A DNA stretch of 64,000 nt, taken from Opitutia bacterium. GTDB taxonomy: Bacteria > Verrucomicrobiota > Verrucomicrobiia > Opitutales > Coraliomargaritaceae. Under the pieces are notes generated by a model. The model was not told the DNA's origin, did no database searches, and saw only the letters and a program-made list of their open reading frames with translations. Every line of letters begins with the position of its first letter. The stretch's first letter is position 1. Made by a program: the position numbers and the translations under genes. This document shows, piece after piece, positions 32,090 to 42,579 of the stretch. The stretch covers positions 32,985-96,984 of the forward strand of contig JAQXBA010000125.1 in assembly GCA_029252625.1 (NCBI GenBank), in the 5' to 3' direction.

Positions 32090-32158
32090 CACAATAAACT
32101 CCCCATTCGGCGCAGCCGAATTTCAAGCTTTCAACTTTTAAAATCACTCCCTCATATT

Positions 32159-33430
32159 ATGGCTACTGAAGTTACAATTCCCGCAATGGGCGAATCCATT
32201 AGCAGCGGCATCCTAGCCGTTTGGCACGTTAAAGATGGCGATTACGTCGAAAAAGATCAACCGATCTACGAGCTCGAAACCGACAAGATTACTTCTGAGG
32301 CAAATGCTGAAATTGCTGGCGTCATCTCTCTAAAAGTTGCTGTCGATGACGAAGTTGATATCGGCCAAGTCGTCGCCATTATCGATGAAAGCACCGCTGC
32401 TACAGATGCGAGTGTCGCGCCAGTCGTCTCTCCAACTGCCGAAGCTCAGGTCGCTCCAGTTGCTACCGCTCCAGTTGCTACCGCTCCAGTTGCTGCCGCG
32501 CCAGTTGCAGACCTTGTCGCAGTCGGAGTTTCGGCTGACATAGCACAACCACTCTCCCCCGCTGCTCGTAAAGCTGCCAAGGAAACTGGCGTCGATACCT
32601 CTAACATCACTGGCTCAGGTAAAGACGGTCGCGTGACCAAGTCCGACATTCTTACAGCCGCTGCCAACACTGAAGCACCAGTGTCTGTCGCTGCCAGTCC
32701 TGCGACTGTGCCGATCGCTGTTAGTCCAGCTACTCGTGAGACGCGCAAAAAAATGAGCCCGTTACGCCGCAAGATCGCCGAACGTCTTGTGGCTGCCTCT
32801 CAAGAGTGTGCGTTACTAACAACTTTCAATGAAGTCGACATGAGCAGCGTGATGAAACTGCGCAAGCAGCATCAGGAAAAATTCGTCGAGCGACATGGCA
32901 TCAAGCTCGGCTTCATGTCTTTCTTCACAAAGGCCGTGACTCACGCACTACAAGCCGTGCCCGCCGTCAACGCACGCATTGAGGGCAACGAAGTCGTCAC
33001 CCAACATTTCTACGACATTGGCGTCGCCGTTGGTACCGACAAAGGCTTGATGGTGCCAACTATTCGAGATTGTGATCAAAAGGGCTTTGCAGAAATCGAA
33101 CAAGATATTCTCGGGTATGCCAAAGCTGCACGCGAAGGTAAAATCCAGATGAACGACCTCGAAGGTGGTGTATTCACCATTTCCAATGGTGGCATCTACG
33201 GTTCGATGCTGAGCACGCCGATCATTAATTACCCACAGCCTGCAATCCTAGGCCTACACAACATCACTGAGCGCGCAGTTGTCATAAGTGGCGAAATCGT
33301 TATACGCCCGATGATGTATCTCGCTCTCAGTTACGATCATCGTCTCATCGACGGTAAGGAAGCCGTCACTTTTCTTAACAAAATCAAGGACGCGATTGAA
33401 GATCCGAGCCGCCTACTATTTGGTATTTAG
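32159..33430 (+). CDS. sucB: Dihydrolipoamide succinyltransferase (E2 of 2-oxoglutarate dehydrogenase)
   Basis: Core of the complex, transferring succinyl from the lipoyl arm to CoA. One lipoyl domain (about 1-78) has the lipoylated Lys in LETDKITSE near residue 43. A linker rich in Ala, Pro and Val (about 85-125) follows. The peripheral subunit-binding domain (about 127-165) contains [14 protein letters not shown] and [14 protein letters not shown]. The catalytic domain ends with [13 protein letters not shown], carrying the catalytic His and Asp. The 423 residues are family-typical. The linker is encoded by a near-perfect tandem DNA repeat at 32453-32509. It sits between sucA and lpdA. Confidence 0.96.
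   Translation: MATEVTIPAMGESISSGILAVWHVKDGDYVEKDQPIYELETDKITSEANAEIAGVISLKVAVDDEVDIGQVVAIIDESTAATDASVAPVVSPTAEAQVAPVATAPVATAPVAAAPVADLVAVGVSADIAQPLSPAARKAAKETGVDTSNITGSGKDGRVTKSDILTAAANTEAPVSVAASPATVPIAVSPATRETRKKMSPLRRKIAERLVAASQECALLTTFNEVDMSSVMKLRKQHQEKFVERHGIKLGFMSFFTKAVTHALQAVPAVNARIEGNEVVTQHFYDIGVAVGTDKGLMVPTIRDCDQKGFAEIEQDILGYAKAAREGKIQMNDLEGGVFTISNGGIYGSMLSTPIINYPQPAILGLHNITERAVVISGEIVIRPMMYLALSYDHRLIDGKEAVTFLNKIKDAIEDPSRLLFGI
32453..32509 (+). repeat. 15-bp tandem repeat in the sucB linker
   Basis: Unit GCTCCAGTTGCTACC occurs at 32453-32467 and 32468-32482, then with one change at 32483-32497 and in part at 32498-32509. It encodes Ala-Pro-Val-Ala-Thr units of the flexible linker. 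Copy number could vary between strains without breaking the frame. Confidence 0.9.
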
Positions 33431-33598
33431 TGGTCCTCGGACGGAGCCTTAAAATTAGTATCTACCAAAGTAGAACCGCGTGAGCAGAAGATTTTACTGT
33501 TAAACATTTCCACCTGCTATCTCGCACAGCTGGAGTCCACACCTTCATTCCTTTAACCCTTTTAAGTCGGCACAGCCAAACTTCCTATTTAAACTATC

Positions 33599-35002
33599 AT
33601 GTCTGAGAATTCTTTTGATCTTGTCATTATCGGCTCTGGCCCTGGCGGCTACGTAGCCGCCATTCGCGGGGCGCAACTCGGCCTCAAAACCGCACTCATC
33701 GAGAAAAGCAAAACGCTCGGTGGCACTTGCCTCAATGTCGGCTGTATCCCGAGCAAGGCACTACTGCACTCGAGCGAGATGTTTCACTTCGTAGGTCATG
33801 GCGCCGCTGCACATGGCATCGATTTGACGAACCTTTCAATCAGCATCGAGCAGTTGATGGCGAAGAAAGACAAAACTGTCGATCAACTTTGCGGTGGGAT
33901 TCAGCACTTGATGAAGGCTAACAAGATCAAAGTCTTTAACGGCCTCGGCATTTTGGAAGGCGACAGCAAAGTGCGCGTGCGTGCCACTGGCGAAGACACG
34001 GTTCTCAACGGCAAGCATATCATCATTGCAACCGGCTCTGCTTCGATCGAACTGCCTTTCCTTAAATATGACGGAGAAACCGTCGTCAGTAGCACCGAAG
34101 CAATTGCCTTCGAACAAGTGCCCAAGCAACTTGCAGTGGTTGGCGCTGGGGCGATCGGTTTGGAACTCGGTTCAGTTTGGGCGCGCCTCGGCGCAGAGGT
34201 CAACGTGATTGAGTTTCTCCCAGTCATTGCACCGACCTTCGATAAAGACGTCTCTAAAATGGCAGAACGTCTCTTCAAAAAACAAGGCCTCAACTTCCAC
34301 CTTAAAACTAAGGTTACAGGCATTAAGAAGTCCAAGGGTAAGCAAATTCTAACTGCCGAAAAAGCCGGTAAAGTGATCGAGTTCGAAGTCGACAAGGTAC
34401 TGGTTGCAGTAGGTCGCAAGCCCTTCACCGATGGCCTAGGCCTCGATGCCGCTGGCGTTACAACCGACGACAAGGGCCGGATCTTGGTCGATGCACATTA
34501 TCAAACCTCTGCAACTGGCGTCTACGCCATTGGCGATGTGATTCCTGGGCCGATGTTGGCACACAAGGCCGAGGAAGAGGCTGTCGCCTGTGTTGAGTGC
34601 ATCGCTGGCCAAGCTGGCCACGTTAACTACGACGTGATCCCCAATGTTATTTACACTGATCCCGAAATCGCCAGTGTCGGTCTCGGAGATAGCGATGCAA
34701 AGGCACAGGGCTACGAAACCAAAGTTGGGAAATTTAACTTTGCAGGGAATGGTCGCGCCATCGCGACTGATGCAACTGACGGATTTGCCAAAGTCATCGC
34801 AGACAAAAAGACCGACCGTATCCTCGGTGTACAACTGATCGGCAAAGGCGCTTCCGAGCTCATCGCTTCCACGGTTGCGCACATGGAATATGGCGGCAGC
34901 GCCGAAGATCTCGCGCGAACGGTCCACGCCCACCCTACTGTAAGCGAAGCCATCAAAGAGGCAGCGCTTGCTGTTGATGGCAATGCCCTTCACAGTGCGT
35001 AA
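33599..35002 (+). CDS. lpdA: Dihydrolipoyl dehydrogenase (E3)
   Basis: FAD enzyme that reoxidises dihydrolipoamide with NAD+. FAD-binding [13 protein letters not shown] is at about 10-22 and the redox disulfide Cys44/Cys49 lies in [13 protein letters not shown]. The NAD-binding [19 protein letters not shown] is near 180. The C-terminal [15 protein letters not shown] carries the catalytic His-Glu pair. The 467 residues are family-typical. It is the third gene of the sucA-sucB-lpdA group. The 168-base gap before it leaves room for a separate promoter, so it may also serve other lipoyl complexes. Confidence 0.97.
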   Translation: MSENSFDLVIIGSGPGGYVAAIRGAQLGLKTALIEKSKTLGGTCLNVGCIPSKALLHSSEMFHFVGHGAAAHGIDLTNLSISIEQLMAKKDKTVDQLCGGIQHLMKANKIKVFNGLGILEGDSKVRVRATGEDTVLNGKHIIIATGSASIELPFLKYDGETVVSSTEAIAFEQVPKQLAVVGAGAIGLELGSVWARLGAEVNVIEFLPVIAPTFDKDVSKMAERLFKKQGLNFHLKTKVTGIKKSKGKQILTAEKAGKVIEFEVDKVLVAVGRKPFTDGLGLDAAGVTTDDKGRILVDAHYQTSATGVYAIGDVIPGPMLAHKAEEEAVACVECIAGQAGHVNYDVIPNVIYTDPEIASVGLGDSDAKAQGYETKVGKFNFAGNGRAIATDATDGFAKVIADKKTDRILGVQLIGKGASELIASTVAHMEYGGSAEDLARTVHAHPTVSEAIKEAALAVDGNALHSA

Positions 35003-35227
35003 CCACTAAAACCTTAGAACGAGAGTGCTAAAGCCTGGTTTCGAGCTGCGGGACAATTATATCGCTGTGCCCACTGACTCAAAGGAAACCTGCCTATGGC
35101 ATCAGTTTCGCTTGGATCAATAGATAGCTCAAAAACTCTGCTTAGAACTAGACCTGATCCAATCACAGCGCATCTATAAAGCTCACGACTATACGAGCTC
35201 ACGGATGAACCTTGCGCGTTAATAGTG

Positions 35228-37804
35228 TTAGCGGATTAGCTGCAATTGGTTCAATGGGACCCAGCACTCTCGCCCATCAACGAGCGACACGAGTCCCCAT
35301 TCCTTGCGAGTTTCCTGGACAGTCAACTCAACCCCATCATGCAACGGTTCATGGAAGGCTGCGGCATACGCATAGCTTGGACCCTTGCGCGCTAATACCG
35401 AATCGACAACGACGACGCCTTGACGTCCAGAAAATTGTGCGGACACGATCCAAAGCCCTGCATTGAGACAACAAAGCAGCAACATCGTCAAACACGCGAC
35501 CCACCAAACCCGTCGTCGATAGCGCGCTGTGCCTAGCAAGCAAGCACCGAAGATTACGATTAGCACGAGCAATGTTGCCTTCAACCAAACGATCGGCCAT
35601 TGCTGCCACCATGAGGATAGTTTGGGCACATCGTTGAGGGCCAGCGCACGTGCCGCGCCTAAATTCTCTACTAACATGGAATCAAAGGGCCGAAAAATTC
35701 GCGCTTGGCGATAGGCCGCAATCGAGCGGCCCAGTGCTCCGGTTTGAAACCACGCGTTACCCGCATTATACCATGCCATACCAGGGCGTTCACCGCCCTC
35801 AGCTGTCGCTTGAAACTTCAGTGCAGATTCCGCATACAATGCCGCGGCCGCATCACTACCAGCTTGCGCAATCAGTGCCTGTTCGAACAGTTGCTCCGCT
35901 TCCGACCAATCAGATGCCTTCGCCGTTTGTGGTAAGCTACTTATTCCAAGTAATAGCAGCAAGGTGGACTTTCCCAGCAAACTAAGAATTCGCTTACCCA
36001 CAGCATTCAGCGCTCCCAACTGAGCAGGCGGGTGCTGTACACTGTAGTGCTCTTCATCCGCTTCTCGGTGTAGCGCAAGCACCGACTCAGTGTCGTCCTG
36101 AGACACACCCATTGCTTGCAATGCCGACTGAGAATCCCGCACCGTCCACGCCTCGCCTTCTGCTCCAAAGCTCACGGCAAGAAAGTGTAAAAACGCTGGC
36201 CACTTGCCAGGATCGTCTTCGGCCAATTTTCGAAATGCTGCATACGCCTCCGCACGTGCGCGATACTTTGCATCGATTGATCGGCGACGTTGCTCTCGTA
36301 CCATTGGTAGCATGAGTAAAAAGACGGCGAACCCGAGTGACAGCCACAGCCAGAACCATGATGCCAGACACACCACGATAGTATTGATTATATCATTCAT
36401 CTTATTTGCCTTCCGATTATGCCAGATCCCTGCTGACTGATTACTTAAAGTGACCCGCGCGCCTTTATACGAATTCAGGTCGATGAAGTCTTGCCCATCA
36501 TCCAGCGGCGCCACGCTCAATGCAATCGGCTCAGTCACGAGCATCACATACGCACCAGTTGCGGGGTCAAACGTCTGTATATGCAAGGACGGAAACGCTT
36601 CGACTCCGGTCGTCAATGCCCGTAGCCGGCAGCGAAAGGTGGTGCCGCCTAGATGCCAAACACGACTCAGGTCATCATCCACCAAAAAGCGTCCACGCAG
36701 GCCGCGCTGAATGCTCAGGCGTGGCAACTCAATCATTCCATGTGGTGCATCGGCAAATACCTGCAACTCCGCCTGCATGATCGCACCGACCGTTTTGCCG
36801 CTGTCGGGAGACACCGCGACATTCATCCGCACGGGCGCAAACAGTCCACTGAAATTTGGCGAGCGGCCTTGCTCTGGCAGCGCCAAAACCGTAATCTCAA
36901 TCGGTGCGGTTTCGACATAGAAACGCTCGTAAAGCGACTCCGCCTCCTCGGGCGCAAATAGACTGTTGTTAAAATGCGCCGCATACTGACCAAAGTTTCG
37001 ATTGCCCTTCTTTAAATAGGCACACTCCAAACGGGTCGCCGGTAGTGTATAGACCCCCGGTTCTGAGAACCGTAAATATAGTGGCAGCGTCACAGTGCCA
37101 AGCGCCTTGGGTTGCCCTGGCATCAGCTCTCGTTTGGCGATCACACGCCGACCACCGATCGGCAGGCCGACTTGTTGAGCTTCGGGCTCAGTTGAGCGAG
37201 GGATCACGATCTCAACAGCTGAATCATTAAAGAACGCCGGATAATAATTGAGCGCCTGCAAGCGACTCGCCTCCAACTCGCAGTACCATGTTAAATCGAT
37301 ACGCAGCGGTTCTCCTACATATACTTGACGCTTCGCAGGGCTAAGCCTGACAGCTATGCCCTCTGAGCGAACAGCTGAACCTACCAAAATTTGCTGCGGA
37401 ATAGTTTGGTAACGCTTTGTCTCACTTAAAAACTCCAGTGAAGGAAAGGTCACTATGCCTTTTTTGCGAAGAACAAAACGAACAATTGCCACAGCCTTAC
37501 CTAATTCTGAGTGAGGCGTCTCACGTATCTCAACATCAATAAAGCTCACGCCATGCACTCCGTTGGGCAAAGACTCTGGAGCCTCTACCACGCTATCAAA
37601 AACAATCATTGCGCTGCCGGTTCGATCGGTAAACCAGCTCTGATTGATCATCTCCACTGGCAAAGCAACCGACTCTAACACAGGTGCTTGAATTGTCTCG
37701 GTGATTGCTTCCGACGGCTCAGTAACCAGAGTATTTAGCGACGAATCCTGTGCGTTCAGATGCGCAGTCAGCAACAAAAGTAATATTATCAAAAGCGTGC
37801 GCAT
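35228..37804 (-). CDS. BatD/BatE fusion: membrane protein with TPR and SH3-like domain
   Basis: An 858-residue protein joining what are usually separate genes. A signal peptide (about 1-18) and a beta-rich BatD-like extracytoplasmic part (to about 430) are followed by a membrane segment around 470-490 and a cytoplasmic helical stretch. A second hydrophobic segment (KSTLLLLLGISSLPQTAKA) leads to a BatE-like TPR region with WYNAGNAWFQTGALGRSIAAYRQARIF. Two further membrane segments and a C-terminal bacterial SH3-like domain (GVVVVDSVLARKGPSYAYAAAF onward) close the protein. It is the last gene of the moxR-bat operon and its ATG overlaps the stop of the preceding gene by one base (TAATG). Bat proteins are associated with envelope or stress functions, but the mechanism is unsettled. 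Confidence 0.8.
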   Translation of the reverse strand: MRTLLIILLLLLTAHLNAQDSSLNTLVTEPSEAITETIQAPVLESVALPVEMINQSWFTDRTGSAMIVFDSVVEAPESLPNGVHGVSFIDVEIRETPHSELGKAVAIVRFVLRKKGIVTFPSLEFLSETKRYQTIPQQILVGSAVRSEGIAVRLSPAKRQVYVGEPLRIDLTWYCELEASRLQALNYYPAFFNDSAVEIVIPRSTEPEAQQVGLPIGGRRVIAKRELMPGQPKALGTVTLPLYLRFSEPGVYTLPATRLECAYLKKGNRNFGQYAAHFNNSLFAPEEAESLYERFYVETAPIEITVLALPEQGRSPNFSGLFAPVRMNVAVSPDSGKTVGAIMQAELQVFADAPHGMIELPRLSIQRGLRGRFLVDDDLSRVWHLGGTTFRCRLRALTTGVEAFPSLHIQTFDPATGAYVMLVTEPIALSVAPLDDGQDFIDLNSYKGARVTLSNQSAGIWHNRKANKMNDIINTIVVCLASWFWLWLSLGFAVFLLMLPMVREQRRRSIDAKYRARAEAYAAFRKLAEDDPGKWPAFLHFLAVSFGAEGEAWTVRDSQSALQAMGVSQDDTESVLALHREADEEHYSVQHPPAQLGALNAVGKRILSLLGKSTLLLLLGISSLPQTAKASDWSEAEQLFEQALIAQAGSDAAAALYAESALKFQATAEGGERPGMAWYNAGNAWFQTGALGRSIAAYRQARIFRPFDSMLVENLGAARALALNDVPKLSSWWQQWPIVWLKATLLVLIVIFGACLLGTARYRRRVWWVACLTMLLLCCLNAGLWIVSAQFSGRQGVVVVDSVLARKGPSYAYAAAFHEPLHDGVELTVQETRKEWGLVSLVDGRECWVPLNQLQLIR

Positions 37805-39927
37805 TAGTAATCTTTCTCCACTTTTCCGGCATTTGCCTTGGCACGTTGTTGTTGACGAAACTGAAGGCTTCCTTGCTCTTCCATCAAAATGTCATCCGCA
37901 GAATAATTCGGCACCGGCAAGGCCTGCATCTCGCCACCGGCGGCGAAATCGCCATTCATCGGCATCGAACTCATCATACTTTCATCCATCTCATCGGAGT
38001 ACTCATAGTCCTCGTAGTCTTCCATCTCATCAAACTCATCACCGTCCGACTCGTCAGATGAATCATTACCGAGCAAGTCCAAGATCTCTTCGATCAATTG
38101 CTCCGCGATCTGTTGCTCTGCGCGCCCTGCAGGCCAAGTGTTCCCGTTAGCCAACAAACCAGCGGCGCGTTCCATCGCAGGTGCCACCTTCGCCATCAGC
38201 TTTAGCGGCTCTGCCAGCAAACTCTCCATCGCTGGTATGCCGTCAATCACAGGCGGTGTGATCTGTGTATCCAACTGCTGCATATCGACATACATACGCT
38301 CTGCTTCGACCTGTAATTCACGTTCTGATTTGACAAAAAACGGCGCGTTGGCGGCAGCGTCCGCAGGCGCTTCAATTGCCGACGGTGGTGGTGCCTTTAT
38401 TGCGCGCTTGGAATGGCGACGGTTCACATCGCCATCAACCACTTTCTGACGCAATTCCTGCTGTGCTGCCAGCAATGCCTGCAATAGCTCAACGAGCTGC
38501 TCCATCTGTGCCTGCATTTCATCCTGCTCTTGTGCCTCCGCAGCGATGCGTACTTGCAACTCAGAGACCCAAGCCGTAGTCGACTCCAGACGAATCCCAG
38601 AGCGATCCATCTGCGGCGTATAACGCTTCGCTGCAAGAAAAGCCAACTGAGCTTGTTGCGCATAGCCCAAGCCCAACTCAGCCGAGGCTTCACTCTCAGC
38701 GCGTGAGAGTTCCATCAAACACAGGCCGCGATTCAATTGCACAGCAGCTAAATCACTCGGCGTCATCGAAGTCGAATCCCCAGCCAAAGCCAATGCAGAG
38801 AATAAGGTCTCCGCTTCGACAAACGATCCATCCGTGTAGAGCTTCGAAGCGTCTGCAAATTGTGCCTGCAGTTGCGACGTCGCCGCCTCGCCCTCGGGCA
38901 TGCAAGTCAGCAGTCCGACAAAAATAAATGCTTGGCCAAACTGCAACCCTTTGGCGCCCCAACACTCGGAAAGTAATAGCAACAGCAGCGCAGGCATCAT
39001 AAAAAACACTGCACCTTCTTGATAGGCGATTATGCCCTCCTCACCTTCCGAAACAGAAACCTCACGTTCAGCGACATAATTCACATAAATTTGTCCTAAA
39101 TCGAACACCTGATTGCCGACCGCCACATATTCTGCATTGATGCTTTGCGCCGCAAGATCACGTAGCGTCGCATCATCGAGCTTAGTATATACGATCGCCT
39201 CGTCAGAGCGCAGCAATGTGCGCACCCCCTCCGCATCCTCGATTGGAATTGGCGAAGCTTCGTTTGGATTACCAATCCCCAGCAACAACAGATCTACGCC
39301 ACGCTCATTGAGCAACTCAGTCACCCTTGGCATCTGCGAGTCATGATCGCCACCATCAGTCATCACCACTAGATCCTGCACTCCAGCGCGATCCGTCATC
39401 AACACTTGATCGACCACTTTCTCGACCGCAGCTTGCAAGGTCGTACCACCAAAATCGGTGCTGCGCGTATGCGTTTGTTCGAGCATGTAGCGCACGAAAT
39501 CATAATCGTACGTCAGCGGACACAAGATCGTGGCACTGCCCGCATAGACAACCAAACCCACACGCTCGTTGCTAAATGTGTTCAATGCATCGCGCACCGC
39601 TTGCTTCGCCACTTCTAAGCGCGAAGGTGCCACATCCTCGGCCAGCATACTCTGCGACACGTCGATTGCAAAAACAACATCTCTGCCAATGCGTGAGATC
39701 GACAATTTCTCCGGCGAATAGCCCGGCCGTGCCATTGCCAGTACCAACAATACCAACGCCCCAATCCGCAAGGTATCACGCAAGCGACGATGCGTACTCA
39801 GCCCGCCCCCCATCGTCTGAATTAATTCCGAGCGACGCGTCCGTGCATAGCCCAACAACCACCAAAGTGGCAGCGCCAACAGTAATAGCGGCAATACAAA
39901 CGGCCATTGAAAAATAAATTCGCTCAT
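37804..39927 (-). CDS. BatB/BatC-like fusion: VWA membrane protein with TPR and acidic tail
   Basis: A 707-residue protein with two N-terminal hydrophobic segments (about 9-26 and 55-68) and a von Willebrand A domain whose MIDAS motif is Asp89-x-Ser91-x-Ser93 (IDVSQSML). A membrane segment follows near 300-318. A TPR-like region (AVQLNRGLCLMELSRAESEAS) and a Gln/Glu-rich helical stretch come next. The C-terminal tail is extremely acidic, near 650-680 (DEFDEMEDYEDYEYSDEMDE). The start at 39927 (MSEFIFQWPFVLPLL) is chosen because it overlaps the upstream batA stop by four bases (ATGA) and gives the usual N-terminus. Upstream residues to 40011 are rejected. Confidence 0.83.
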   Translation of the reverse strand: MSEFIFQWPFVLPLLLLALPLWWLLGYARTRRSELIQTMGGGLSTHRRLRDTLRIGALVLLVLAMARPGYSPEKLSISRIGRDVVFAIDVSQSMLAEDVAPSRLEVAKQAVRDALNTFSNERVGLVVYAGSATILCPLTYDYDFVRYMLEQTHTRSTDFGGTTLQAAVEKVVDQVLMTDRAGVQDLVVMTDGGDHDSQMPRVTELLNERGVDLLLLGIGNPNEASPIPIEDAEGVRTLLRSDEAIVYTKLDDATLRDLAAQSINAEYVAVGNQVFDLGQIYVNYVAEREVSVSEGEEGIIAYQEGAVFFMMPALLLLLLSECWGAKGLQFGQAFIFVGLLTCMPEGEAATSQLQAQFADASKLYTDGSFVEAETLFSALALAGDSTSMTPSDLAAVQLNRGLCLMELSRAESEASAELGLGYAQQAQLAFLAAKRYTPQMDRSGIRLESTTAWVSELQVRIAAEAQEQDEMQAQMEQLVELLQALLAAQQELRQKVVDGDVNRRHSKRAIKAPPPSAIEAPADAAANAPFFVKSERELQVEAERMYVDMQQLDTQITPPVIDGIPAMESLLAEPLKLMAKVAPAMERAAGLLANGNTWPAGRAEQQIAEQLIEEILDLLGNDSSDESDGDEFDEMEDYEDYEYSDEMDESMMSSMPMNGDFAAGGEMQALPVPNYSADDILMEEQGSLQFRQQQRAKANAGKVEKDY

Positions 39928-40949
39928 GGCACGACACGTAACACAGACGCCTCCAATATAAGAGCAACCAATAAGCTCAGTAGCGCGACACTCAACGGCA
40001 GCCAGAACCACTCCGCAACTCGATCATAGCTGCGCGTGGCAATCTCCGAACGCTCCAGCCGATCAATCTCTTCATACACAGACAATAATGACTCATAGTC
40101 AGTCGCCTGTCTAAAAACTCCACCCGTCTGATCGCTAATATGTTTCAGCGTCTGCTCGGCTGCCGTCAATTGCTCGATCTGCACTTTGCCCGAAGCTCCG
40201 CTCTCGGTATCTCCTAAACTGATAGAATAGATCCGGCAGCCCCACGCTTTTGCCAAGCCCGCGGCATCTAATGGTAAGTGTGCACCCGAATTATTCTCAC
40301 CATCCGTCAGCAGAATAATCACTCGACTCGCGATCGTATCGACTTGAATCGACCCTTCTCCGAATTGGAGCTTTTCGATATTTTGTAGCCGCGCTGCAGC
40401 CAGTGCCAACGCATCTCCATAGGCCGTGCCATCCTCATTTGGGCGTTCCTGTACCTCCAGGTGACTCACAATCTGCAGCAAGGCATCATGCCCAAACGTC
40501 AACGGGCTTCGCGTATCTGCATAACGTGCAAAAGTAATCAAACCCAGCAGATCTTCACCTCGACCATTTAATTTATTCCCATCGCCAGCAATAAACTTCA
40601 TGACCATCTCCTTCGCCACTTCCATGCGACTACGATTCTGCCCCTCCAAATCGCGCACGTTCATATCCATACTACTGGACACATCGACCAGTAGTTGAAT
40701 CGCGATGCCCTTAGAGACATCCATGCTATATGTTGAACCGGCCTGTGGACGTGCTAACGCCACCAATAACAACACCAAAGTCATACGGCGTAAAAAAACC
40801 GGAATCCATAGGTAACGTGCACGTCCGGCATCTGCCTCAGACCACAGCCCGAGCGAGGCCACTTGCAATGAGGTACGACGCAAACTTCCGCGTAGTAACC
40901 ACAGAACCACTGGAATTAGCAGCAGCACCCAAAAATATCGAAAACTCAT
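39924..40949 (-). CDS. batA: BatA-like VWA-domain membrane protein
   Basis: A 341-residue aerotolerance-type protein. N-terminal membrane segments lie at about 5-19 and 55-66. The VWA domain has the metal-ion-dependent adhesion motif Asp89-x-Ser91-x-Ser93 (LLVDVSSSMD), with further VWA landmarks IILLTDGENNSG. A C-terminal membrane segment (WFWLPLSVALLSLLVALI) is near 312-330. It overlaps its neighbours on both sides by four bases (40946-40949 and 39924-39927), so the genes are tightly coupled. It is expected to sit in the inner membrane and be remodelled by the MoxR ATPase of the operon. Confidence 0.87.
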   Translation of the reverse strand: MSFRYFWVLLLIPVVLWLLRGSLRRTSLQVASLGLWSEADAGRARYLWIPVFLRRMTLVLLLVALARPQAGSTYSMDVSKGIAIQLLVDVSSSMDMNVRDLEGQNRSRMEVAKEMVMKFIAGDGNKLNGRGEDLLGLITFARYADTRSPLTFGHDALLQIVSHLEVQERPNEDGTAYGDALALAAARLQNIEKLQFGEGSIQVDTIASRVIILLTDGENNSGAHLPLDAAGLAKAWGCRIYSISLGDTESGASGKVQIEQLTAAEQTLKHISDQTGGVFRQATDYESLLSVYEEIDRLERSEIATRSYDRVAEWFWLPLSVALLSLLVALILEASVLRVVP

Positions 40950-41698
40950 CGCGCGCGCTCCTCTCTGAGAAGCCTTAGTAGTGTTTCGGCATCCATTTGC
41001 TTTCCATAAACGGCGGCTTCCAAGTGCTCACGCAAGTTCGGTGAAAGTACCTGGTTTGTGCGTTTTAGAATTTGTTCGGCAATATCCCCTGGGGCTAGCC
41101 CTGGTGAGTCCTCCAGAATTGCAATCAAATCATCTAAGCCCACTTCCGCTTGAACGGTTTGCAATGGCTTCACATTTATCTTACGCAACAGCAACCAAAC
41201 TAGCATTAAAACAACAAACAACACCGCTATGATGATACGCAAATGGTTCGACGCCTGAGTTAATAAAAAAGCACTTGCGCCTAATTCTGCGGCGGCCTTT
41301 GACATGTCCTCCGCCGCATACGAAGCGACACTAAACAAGACCGACGGAAGTGCGACGTCGCGCGCTACGCCACCTTGCGCTATAGTCGCGGTAATCCCAG
41401 CCAACTCGAAGTCACCGGCACTCATCGGTTGAAGTAACAACCGTACAGACTGCATATACTCACCCCCGATATAGTGCACCGGCTCTCGAGTCTGCGCCAC
41501 GAAGTGACACTGAGGGTTGGCAGGCACATGCAATTCAAACTCGGCATAGTCCAGCCCTCGCATTTTCGCTTCGAGCTCGAGCACATCGCCTGGCAGATAG
41601 TCGCCTTCAATCAGACGCAACGCAATCGTTGGTGCGACATCCGCAAGGACAAATAGCGGTAGCAACCACGCTCCGAGAACTAGTATTAAACGTTGCAT
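40946..41698 (-). CDS. Membrane protein of the moxR-bat operon (BatD/DUF4381 position)
   Basis: A 250-residue protein with a signal peptide (about 1-19) and a beta-rich extracytoplasmic domain of about 120 residues. One membrane segment near 155-172 (LRIIIAVLFVVLMLVWLLL) is followed by a cytoplasmic helical tail. Its place between the DUF58 and batA genes is where a DUF4381-type protein is usual, but the extracytoplasmic domain is longer than that family and looks BatD-like. It begins three bases after the DUF58 gene and overlaps batA by four bases. Family assignment is by position and topology only. Confidence 0.7.
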   Translation of the reverse strand: MQRLILVLGAWLLPLFVLADVAPTIALRLIEGDYLPGDVLELEAKMRGLDYAEFELHVPANPQCHFVAQTREPVHYIGGEYMQSVRLLLQPMSAGDFELAGITATIAQGGVARDVALPSVLFSVASYAAEDMSKAAAELGASAFLLTQASNHLRIIIAVLFVVLMLVWLLLRKINVKPLQTVQAEVGLDDLIAILEDSPGLAPGDIAEQILKRTNQVLSPNLREHLEAAVYGKQMDAETLLRLLREERAR

Positions 41699-41701
41699 GG
41701 T

Positions 41702-42571
41702 TCAGCCCCCAACTTCATTGGCTTGGCGACTCTGCCGCTCATGAAAAAATGCAGTCAATGCCTGAACACAATCGCCGCCCACTTCTATATCCAATAAATT
41801 TATACCTGATTCCAACATCGTTTGCTTGAGACACACGCTATGCGCAGATTCGTCGCGACCGCCATGGCCGAGATCCACTATACGTTGCTCATCTGTCTCC
41901 GAATCCTGCATCCGCACCAGCCCCGAAACTTTTGGATTTAACAAATCGGGATCACTTAGGTTGATGGCATTGACGTCGTGACGAAAGGCTAAGGCCTGCA
42001 GCTCTTGCATAGTGTCGTCGGTCATAAAGTCGGAGACTACAAAAGCGATCGAATGCTTTCGTGCCATATGTCCGAATCGGCCGAGCATATCGGTGAAATT
42101 CGTTCCACGCCCCTGCGGCTTAAAATGCATCAGCTCGTCCATGATCCGCATCGCGTGACTGCGCCCCTGACTAGGCGGCACAATTTGTTCGATACGATCC
42201 GAGAACAAGATCAATCCGATGCGGTCGTGATTTTTAACCGCCGCCAAGGTCAGCAACGCGCAGACCTCCGCCATTGTCTTGCGTTTTTTTCCATCCGCAT
42301 CATGCAGCATCGAAGCCGAAATATCGACCAACAGATAGATGAACTGCTCACGCTCCTCAATGTAGCGCTTAATGTGCGGCTCACCAGTGCGCGCCGTGAC
42401 CTGCCAGTCCATCGAGCGCACATCGTCGCCTGGTTGGTAGGGGCGAACGTCCTCAAACTCGATACCACGCCCGCGAAATACAGAGCGATACTCACCAGCA
42501 AGCAAGTGCTCCACAGGGTGGCGGCACTTTAGCTCAAGCAAATTTAGCTGATTCTCTAGTTCACCTAACAC
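41702..42571 (-). CDS. DUF58 domain protein (VWA-like partner of MoxR)
   Basis: A 289-residue cytoplasmic protein. The DUF58 signature is clear: RSVFRGRGIEFEDVRPYQPGDDVRSMDW at about 28-55, then IKRYIEEREQFIYLLVDISASML with a degenerate VWA DxSxS motif. Such proteins accompany MoxR ATPases and are thought to act as adaptors or substrates. It lies 8 bases behind moxR and 3 bases ahead of the next membrane-protein gene, so it is cotranscribed. No membrane segment is present. Confidence 0.92.
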   Translation of the reverse strand: MLGELENQLNLLELKCRHPVEHLLAGEYRSVFRGRGIEFEDVRPYQPGDDVRSMDWQVTARTGEPHIKRYIEEREQFIYLLVDISASMLHDADGKKRKTMAEVCALLTLAAVKNHDRIGLILFSDRIEQIVPPSQGRSHAMRIMDELMHFKPQGRGTNFTDMLGRFGHMARKHSIAFVVSDFMTDDTMQELQALAFRHDVNAINLSDPDLLNPKVSGLVRMQDSETDEQRIVDLGHGGRDESAHSVCLKQTMLESGINLLDIEVGGDCVQALTAFFHERQSRQANEVGG

Positions 42572-42579
42572 GATGGTAT

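Noticed and set aside
35003..35227. Bidirectional terminator between lpdA and the bat operon
   Set aside because: No stable hairpin with a T tract could be drawn in either direction.
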